A DNA stretch of 64,000 nucleotides from Zygaena filipendulae (taxonomy: Eukaryota; Arthropoda; Insecta; Lepidoptera; Zygaenidae), in contig OU015649.1 of assembly GCA_907165275.2 (NCBI GenBank), positions 15,406,001 through 15,470,000 of the forward strand, in the 5' to 3' direction. A program made the position numbers and the translations under genes. Of the stretch, positions 58,192 to 64,000 are shown one piece after another (positions within the stretch are counted from its first letter, which is position 1; the number at the start of each line of letters is the position of its first letter). The notes beneath the pieces were generated by a model that worked only from the letters and a program-made list of their open reading frames with translations, was not told where the DNA came from and searched no databases.

Positions 58192-59578
58192 ATGAAGCAA
58201 GAAATTGTGAAAACGAATGCCTCGAGGGCAATCATGTGACTGCAATGCAACAGCCAGAAGAAGGCGATAGTCATCATCCTCATGGTAGTAATAGAAATTT
58301 TACCGAACGCGGAAGAAATACTGGGAGCAGAGGTCAGAGGTGATTTCCACAGAAACCGACGTAGACACTAATGACCATGACTTTGGAGGCAATCAAGATA
58401 CAGTAAATAGGTCTTTAAAAGTGCTGCTCCACAAAATAGGATTCAACATTGGTAAAAAAGTGTTATTGTGAAGGATCTAGAAAATCAGTCGGGAGCGAAA
58501 ATATCAGTGCGGGATGGTGGCGAATTAAATCAATCTTTGGTGACATTGAGTGGATCAGATAACTGGGCTATAACTGTTGTTGAAAAAATGTTCATGAATC
58601 TACTAGACTATAAGCCTATTAAACGTCGAGTCCGCCTAGGTACAAAGTGTGTGAAAAATTGGCGTGACAATATGCAAAATAGTCCTCTAGAGAATTGGGA
58701 CGATGATCTACAGGAAAAAACAGCTTTTGTAAACTGTCAAGACGTTGGGTGTGCCGAAAACTGGGAAGAAGATGATAAATATTCCAGTCAAGAAAATAAT
58801 CCCTCGGACTGGAATAGACCAGGACGAAGTGATATCACTAGCCATGCTCGAGCTGTTGATCTCTACGTCAAGAACGAGTGTCTTTATAAACCTATACATA
58901 TATCTCTTCATATAAAGCAAACCGTATCATCGATAAAAAAGAACACTTACAAATGAGAAAGGAGCAAACATACTAGTAGGTGGCACTATAAAAAATAAAA
59001 CTATGCTGATGGTGTGTGTGTGCTTCATATAAAGCAAACCATATCATCGATAAAAAAGAACACAACATTGTTAAAAACTGGCATGAGACACACAAGTACC
59101 AGGCGGTCAAATTTATAGCCGATGTTTTTGGGATAGAGTGTAACTGCACGTATAAGAGATATTTCGAGTCAAGATAACTCTCGTAACTATAATGATAGAT
59201 ACAATGAGAACCACGGCAACACGGATTTTGATGGTTTCAATAAATCCATGCACATTCCTTTAAATAAAATAAGTCGTATCATTGGAAAGCAAGGTGCCAA
59301 GCTACAAGACCTACAAAATAAGACAGGTGCTCGAATAACTGTTGAAACTGTAGTGTCAATCAGCGGGTCCATAGAAGCCGTTAATGAAGCAGAAACTATG
59401 ATTAAAGCGCTTAGCATAGATTGTGTGCCTTAAAAACGGAACGTGTTCAGGATAACCAGATGTATAATAGACAAAGACGAGAAATTGCCAGAAACTGAAT
59501 GTACCGAGAAATGGGCTAAGGGCATAAAAAAGCTTGATTAAAGTGGAATTATCCGAAAACTGGGAAAAAAGTGATTGA
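58192..59578 (+). pseudogene. KH pseudogene 5a (rearranged)
   Basis: Front part like 4a (ATGAAGCAAGAAATTG start, TGA soon after at GTGACTGC, broken KH1 loop). Open for 162 codons at 58468-58956. It keeps part of the KH2 second half that 3a and 4a lost (GGTGGCACTATAAAAAATAA), then a second copy of CTTCATATAAAGCAAACC...GATAAAAAAGAACAC (about 58909 and 59022). The KH3 stretch 59248-59433 is open and close to the intact genes, but its loop is GKQG instead of GKKG. The 3' part resembles 3a again. Confidence 0.82.
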
Positions 59579-59830
59579 GATATGTTTTCATTGGTATAGT
59601 AAGATTATACTTAAAAAGTCACAATTTAAATTTTAAAAATATTGTATTTAATATAATAATAATATACAATATTTGATAGTAAATTTCGCATGTAAAAATG
59701 ATAACTTTAAGTTCAATATAGGTAAAGTCATTTTGTTAATTAACAATAATGGTTAGAAGATCAGTGTAGTAAAATAACAAATTTTCAAAGGAAAAGAACA
59801 GTTTCTCAAACAGTATAAAACTATCTGAAA

Positions 59831-61270
59831 ATGGCAAGAAACGGAGAAAACGAATGGCTTGAGCCTGAGCATGTCACTGGAATGCAACAGTCAGAAGAAA
59901 GCAGTGTTCATCATCCTCAAGGTAATTACAGAGATTCTACCGAACACGCAAAAAATACTAGGAGCATAGGTCGCAGTACCTACAGGAACCGATGTGGACA
60001 AACAAATGACGTTAATGACTACGGAGGCAATCACGACAGAGTTAATAGATGTTTAAAAGTGCCGCCCCACAAAATAGGGCTCATCATTGGAAAAAAAGGA
60101 GTCATCGTGAAGGATCTAGAAAATCAGTCGGGAGCGAAAATATCAGTGCGGGATGGTGGCGAATTAGATCAATCTTTGGTGACATTGAGTGGATCAGATG
60201 GGGCTATAACTGTGGTTGAAAAAATGATCATGAATCTACTAGACTATAAGCCTATTAAACGTCGAGTCCGCCTAGGTACAAAGTGTGTGAAAAATTGGCG
60301 TGACAATATGCAAAATAGTCCTCTAGAGAATTGGGACGATGATCTACAGGAAAAAACAGCTTTGGTAAACTGTCAAGACGTTGGGTGTGCCGAAAACTGG
60401 GAAGAAGATGATCAATATTCCAGTCAAGAAAATAATCTCTCGGACTGGAATAAGTCAGGACGAAGTGATATCACTAGCCATGCTCAAGCTGTTGATATCT
60501 ACGTCAAGAACGAGCGTCTTTATAAACCCATACATGTCTCTTCATATAAAGCAAACCGTATCATCGATAACAAGGAACACTTAAAAAATGAGACAGGAGC
60601 AAATATACTAGTAGGTGGCACTATAAAAAATAAAACTATGCTGATGTTGTGCGGAACAGACGAAGCACTAAAAAAATTGAAAAAAATGATAAAAAATTTG
60701 CTTAAAACGTTACCTGACGAAAACCCGGATAAAGCTCAAGGAAACAACATTGATAAAAACTGGCATGAGATAGTCACACATGTACCAGGCGCTCAAATTT
60801 ATGGTCGATGTTTTTGCGACAAGGGTGTAACTGCACATAGAACAGGAGATATTTCGAGTCAAGATAACTCTCGTAACTATAATGATAGATACAATGAGAA
60901 CCACGGCAACACGGATTTTGATGGTTTCAATAAATCCATGCACATTCCTTTAAATAAAATAAGTCGTATCATTGGAAAGAAAGGTGCCAAGCTACAAGAC
61001 CTACAAAATAAGACAGGTGCTCGAATAACTGTTGAAACTGTAGTATCAATCAGCGGTTCCATAGAAGCCGTTAATGAAGCAGAAACTATGATTAAAGCGC
61101 TTAGCATAGATTGTGTGCCTCAAAAACGGAACGTGTTAAGTACAACCAGACGTACAATTGACAGAGACGAGAAATTGCCAAAAACGGAATTTACAGAGAA
61201 TTCGGCTAAGGGCATAAAAAAAAGCTTGATCAAAGTAGAGTGTTCCGAAAACTGGGAAGAAAGTGATTGA
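59831..61270 (+). CDS. Triple-KH RNA-binding protein, array copy 5b (intact, 479 aa)
   Basis: Full-length with the same three KH modules (GKKG 87-90, degenerate KH2, GKKG 382-385) and NW motifs. The C-terminus is ENWEESD. The N-terminal region differs most from copies 1 and 2 (Q30, D35, H39, K41, R43, I46, T50), and the linker has G304, D308, H317 and A321. It follows the 3' flank of pseudogene 5a by about 250 bp, keeps only about 50 bp of the usual leader, and has no TATA or initiator of its own. It may depend on read-through or a spliced or dicistronic transcript from the promoter at 57877, or be silent. AATAAA at 61357-61362 follows. An intact frame beside broken b copies in units 3 and 4 is notable. 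Confidence 0.82.
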   Translation: MARNGENEWLEPEHVTGMQQSEESSVHHPQGNYRDSTEHAKNTRSIGRSTYRNRCGQTNDVNDYGGNHDRVNRCLKVPPHKIGLIIGKKGVIVKDLENQSGAKISVRDGGELDQSLVTLSGSDGAITVVEKMIMNLLDYKPIKRRVRLGTKCVKNWRDNMQNSPLENWDDDLQEKTALVNCQDVGCAENWEEDDQYSSQENNLSDWNKSGRSDITSHAQAVDIYVKNERLYKPIHVSSYKANRIIDNKEHLKNETGANILVGGTIKNKTMLMLCGTDEALKKLKKMIKNLLKTLPDENPDKAQGNNIDKNWHEIVTHVPGAQIYGRCFCDKGVTAHRTGDISSQDNSRNYNDRYNENHGNTDFDGFNKSMHIPLNKISRIIGKKGAKLQDLQNKTGARITVETVVSISGSIEAVNEAETMIKALSIDCVPQKRNVLSTTRRTIDRDEKLPKTEFTENSAKGIKKSLIKVECSENWEESD

Positions 61271-61356
61271 GATATGTTTTCATTATAGTAAGATAAGACT
61301 TCGCAATCACAATTGAATTTTTTAAATACTGTTAATATACAATATTAATAATTGTA

Positions 61357-61620
61357 AATAAATTTCGTATGTAAAATTAATTATTTTAAGTTCAATATGT
61401 AAGTGTAGTTATTTTATTAATAAATAATAAATTATTCTATTGTAAACTAGCTGTTCCTTATCGTTTTACCCGCGTTAATTTCGAAGATCCCATGAGAGTA
61501 GTATCCTATGTCTTACTGTTTATCACTGATGACGTATGTGCAAAATTTTATCATGATAGCTAGAGCCGTTAAGGCGTGAAAGCGTAGCAGACAGACAGAT
61601 CGAGTTTAGCATTTCTAATA
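61357..61620 (+). repeat. Single 3' flank/dispersed-repeat segment after 5b
   Basis: Begins like the first tandem segment after the other genes (AATTTCGTATGTAAAATTAA) but continues as the second one (ACTAGCTGTTCCTTATCGTT), ending CTAATATTAGCAGGGA. It therefore looks like a recombination hybrid. AATAAA at 61357-61362. Confidence 0.65.
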
Positions 61621-62465
61621 TTAGCAGGGATTTTTATTAATAAAGGTTAATGTTTTAGACATGCTGAGCACGCTGTTTTTGCTATGGTTCTGGACGTCCA
61701 TTTGGCAATAATAATATAAAACCCATATAATTTCGTGTTTTCGTTTCACCCTCGTGAGTTTCGGAATTCCCGCAGGAACTCCAAAGTAGCCTAATTTACT
61801 CCATATAACATCGCTGAGCACCACCGTTCCGTAAGGAGCTGACCACTCGTCTGAGCCGCGCGGAATGGTATCTCGCAAAGCTATTACACATCACAAACGC
61901 GCGAGCAGTTCACTTGATCATTATTTTGCTGCAATGCAGCAATGTTATCTTAAAACTGTGATACTTCCTGATATTTGTTGAAATCGAACGTTATAAAGGG
62001 CAATTTTGTTTTAAATAAAAGATTTATTATGAATAACGTATTTATTTCGATAAGAATTAATATTATGATATTTATAAAAACACCTTCGCAAATAATGCAT
62101 TATTGTAGAACCAATTTGGTTGGCATAAAAAAGGTTATAGTGAGCCAACCTTAAAGGATAGACAAATACTGTCACAGATATTTTTTTAGAACTTTGAAAG
62201 GGGAACAATTCTGTTATACATGATTTTTACGAAAGTTTAACCATTTACGCAGCGTAAGCTCTCGCGGAGCTCTCAAAATGAATATTTTCCCCCGTTTTTT
62301 GCAGCATTCATCATTGCTTCTCCGCTCTTGTTGGTCTCGGCGTGATAATATTATTTAGCCTATAGCCTTCCTCAACAAATCTAAAACTGAAAGATTTTTT
62401 CAAGTCGGACCAGTACTTGGGAAGATTAGCAGGTTCAAGTAAACAAACAAACAAACTTATAATAT

Positions 62466-62880
62466 TACTAGCTGTCCCGCGCGATTTCACCCACGGTAAT
62501 TTCGGAGTTCCCGCGGGAATTCCGGGAAAAAAGTACTCTACGTCCTTCTTTGTACCCCTGCCAGTAGTTTACGGTGATTAGCTGTTCCCGTAATAATTCC
62601 AGAGTTCCCGCGGGAATTCTGGGATAAGATAAGATAAGATAAGATACACCTTATTTAGCAAAGTAAACACATACACCATGCAACAACTATTTCATAATTT
62701 AAAGATAAATAAAACTATGTGGTGCAGTGCCTTGCTAAAAGGGACAACAACTAACAAGGGATAAAAACTATCCTATCTTTTAAGTTGGACCAAATTATAA
62801 ATGGTTACAAAATTTTATCAAAATCCATTCAGTGGTTTCGGAGTCCATCGCGGACAAACTACGTGACACGTGATTTATAC
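62466..62880 (+). repeat. Composite dispersed repeat with (GATAA)n, unit 5
   Basis: Counterpart of 31704-32115: AGCTGTCCCGCGCGATTTCA, CTGCCAGTAGTTTACGGTGA, a second head AGCTGTTCCCGTAATAATTC, the GATAA run 62623-62645, then AAGTTGGACCAAATTATAAA. A reverse relative lies at 13905-14172. Confidence 0.75.
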
Positions 62881-63384
62881 AACGTGTTAATGAATTAACT
62901 GAAAACTAGAAAGTAGTTTGCTCAGAATCGACTAGCGAATCGATCGCACTATGTTTTAATATAGGTTATTTTTTTCATTTTTACCAGCCCATGTCTAAAT
63001 AATTTATAATACAATATTAGACGCGTACGCCGCCCGCAGCAAAAAAAATCGAACCGGTAGGCGCAGGCGTAGCGCTTGGAATTTCGTAGATAGGTCACCT
63101 CCAAACTAATGTTGAATAACTATTACAATATAAATTTTTTCTACACTAAATATATTTTTATCATATTGTTGTTTATTTTTTTAAATGGGGTGTATCAGGT
63201 TTTCAGTTAATTCATTAACACGTTGTATATATTAGATACAAAATTATAGTATTTTTTTTTAAAAACGAGAACTGAGTATGTCTCTTGCACATTTTCGATA
63301 TTGACAGAGTGAGATTCGGTCATAAGTGGGAGTGGGGCCAACGCCTTTGTTCATGTTTTGAAATTGTTAAGGCTCGTTCATAAT

Positions 63385-63949
63385 ATTAAAGTTAAAGTTA
63401 AAGTCGCCAACACAGATGTACACGCCGTCATCACTTAAATTTAAAACCCGTCTCTTTAGAAACCCGTCGCAAGTGTAGAGACCAGCTACATAAAATAATA
63501 CACCACTAGATCGATAGCCCTTACATCCTATCATTTTTAAATTTCAACACCAATTATCCCTCTCGACGTCCCAATACCTTCTCACTTCGGATATTCACTA
63601 ACAACACATCTTTTTACAATCCAGTTATACGGATGTGTCGTCAATACAATGAGTTCGTCGCTGAAGGTGGAGATGTGGACGTTTTTAATTGTAATTTTAG
63701 GGTATACTTAAAAAATATCAACGACTACCTCCGTCGCACTTGCTAATTGTGGTTCTATTTTTTCTGAGATCCATAAATATTAAAATAAATTTAAATATTA
63801 CTTTGTACTTTGCTCGATATTTTTAGTCTTTCTAGGTATGCATATACTCTGGTTTGTGGTCGGAACATATAATAATACACTATAATAAGTAAAAATTGTA
63901 ATGACTACAATATGTTTTGTGTACTTAAACCAATAAATAAATAAATATT
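63385..63949 (+). mobile_element. Inserted piece with (ATAA)n end, unit 5
   Basis: Counterpart of 32632-33204 in the same position between CGTTCATAAT and GAATATGTCTAAAATTTC. Shared only by units 1 and 5. Confidence 0.6.
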
Positions 63950-64000
63950 GAATATGTCTAAAATTTCAACTATAAATCAAAATTTTCTCTGCAGATACAT

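Larger units (their letters stand above)
56105..64000 (+). repeat. KH array unit 5, cut by the window end
   Basis: Upstream half is a near-exact copy of unit 4. Pseudogene 5a and intact 5b follow. The downstream half matches unit 1 (31210-33256) rather than units 2-4, including the GATAA run and the non-LTR-like piece. The window ends in sequence equivalent to 33256, so the array may continue. Confidence 0.8.

Noticed and set aside
28387..61270. CRISPR-like or regulatory-array interpretation of the regular repeats
   Set aside because: Repeat units are kilobases long, contain genes and transposons, and belong to an insect genome. No short direct repeats with unique spacers.

Overview
The window looks like nuclear DNA of a moth or butterfly. 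It is AT-rich and gene-poor. It is full of short lepidopteran repeats: a dispersed family with a GCGGTTTCACCCGCG head and a TAATATTAGTAGGAT tail, two kinds of tRNA-derived SINE, many small inverted-repeat elements, and foldback elements. I cannot name the species.

Positions 1-1787 carry the last three visible exons of an ordinary host gene on the + strand. It is probably an ITM2/BRI-type BRICHOS protein with an R-K-R furin-type site. Its exons are GC-rich islands in AT-rich introns, and its start lies before the window. From about 1.8 to 26.1 kb I find no convincing gene. That stretch is a graveyard of nested mobile elements, including four copies of a MITE carrying TGACGTCA palindromes (10.3-15.4 kb), SINEs broken by later insertions, a dispersed element present once in each orientation (8.3 and 24.6 kb), and a 1.3-kb foldback (20.9-22.2 kb).

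From about 26.1 kb to the end is a tandem amplicon array of five units (starting near 26875, 34004, 40311, 48086 and 56105; the last runs off the window). Each unit carries one or two copies of a single-exon gene for a 479-residue protein with three KH RNA-binding modules, the middle one without its GXXG loop, and several short Trp-acidic motifs. There are eight copies. Three are intact (28665-30104, 35925-37364, 59831-61270) and five are decayed (42154, 43687, 50173, 51706, 58192). Units 3 to 5 hold an 'a' pseudogene followed about 250-265 bp later by a 'b' copy. Copies 1, 2 and all 'a' copies have a conserved TATA box plus TCAGT initiator; the 'b' copies do not.

The array has changed recently. 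Units 3/4 and 4/5 repeat with an exact 8019-bp offset, and the unequal-crossover junction can be placed within about 60 bp. One MITE is present in only some paralogues, with a clean 4-bp target duplication. Unit 5 is a mosaic: its front matches unit 4, while its downstream half matches unit 1. The protein family, its amplification and its decay are the most unusual content. A role in germline RNA biology, or residence on a sex chromosome, is inference only.
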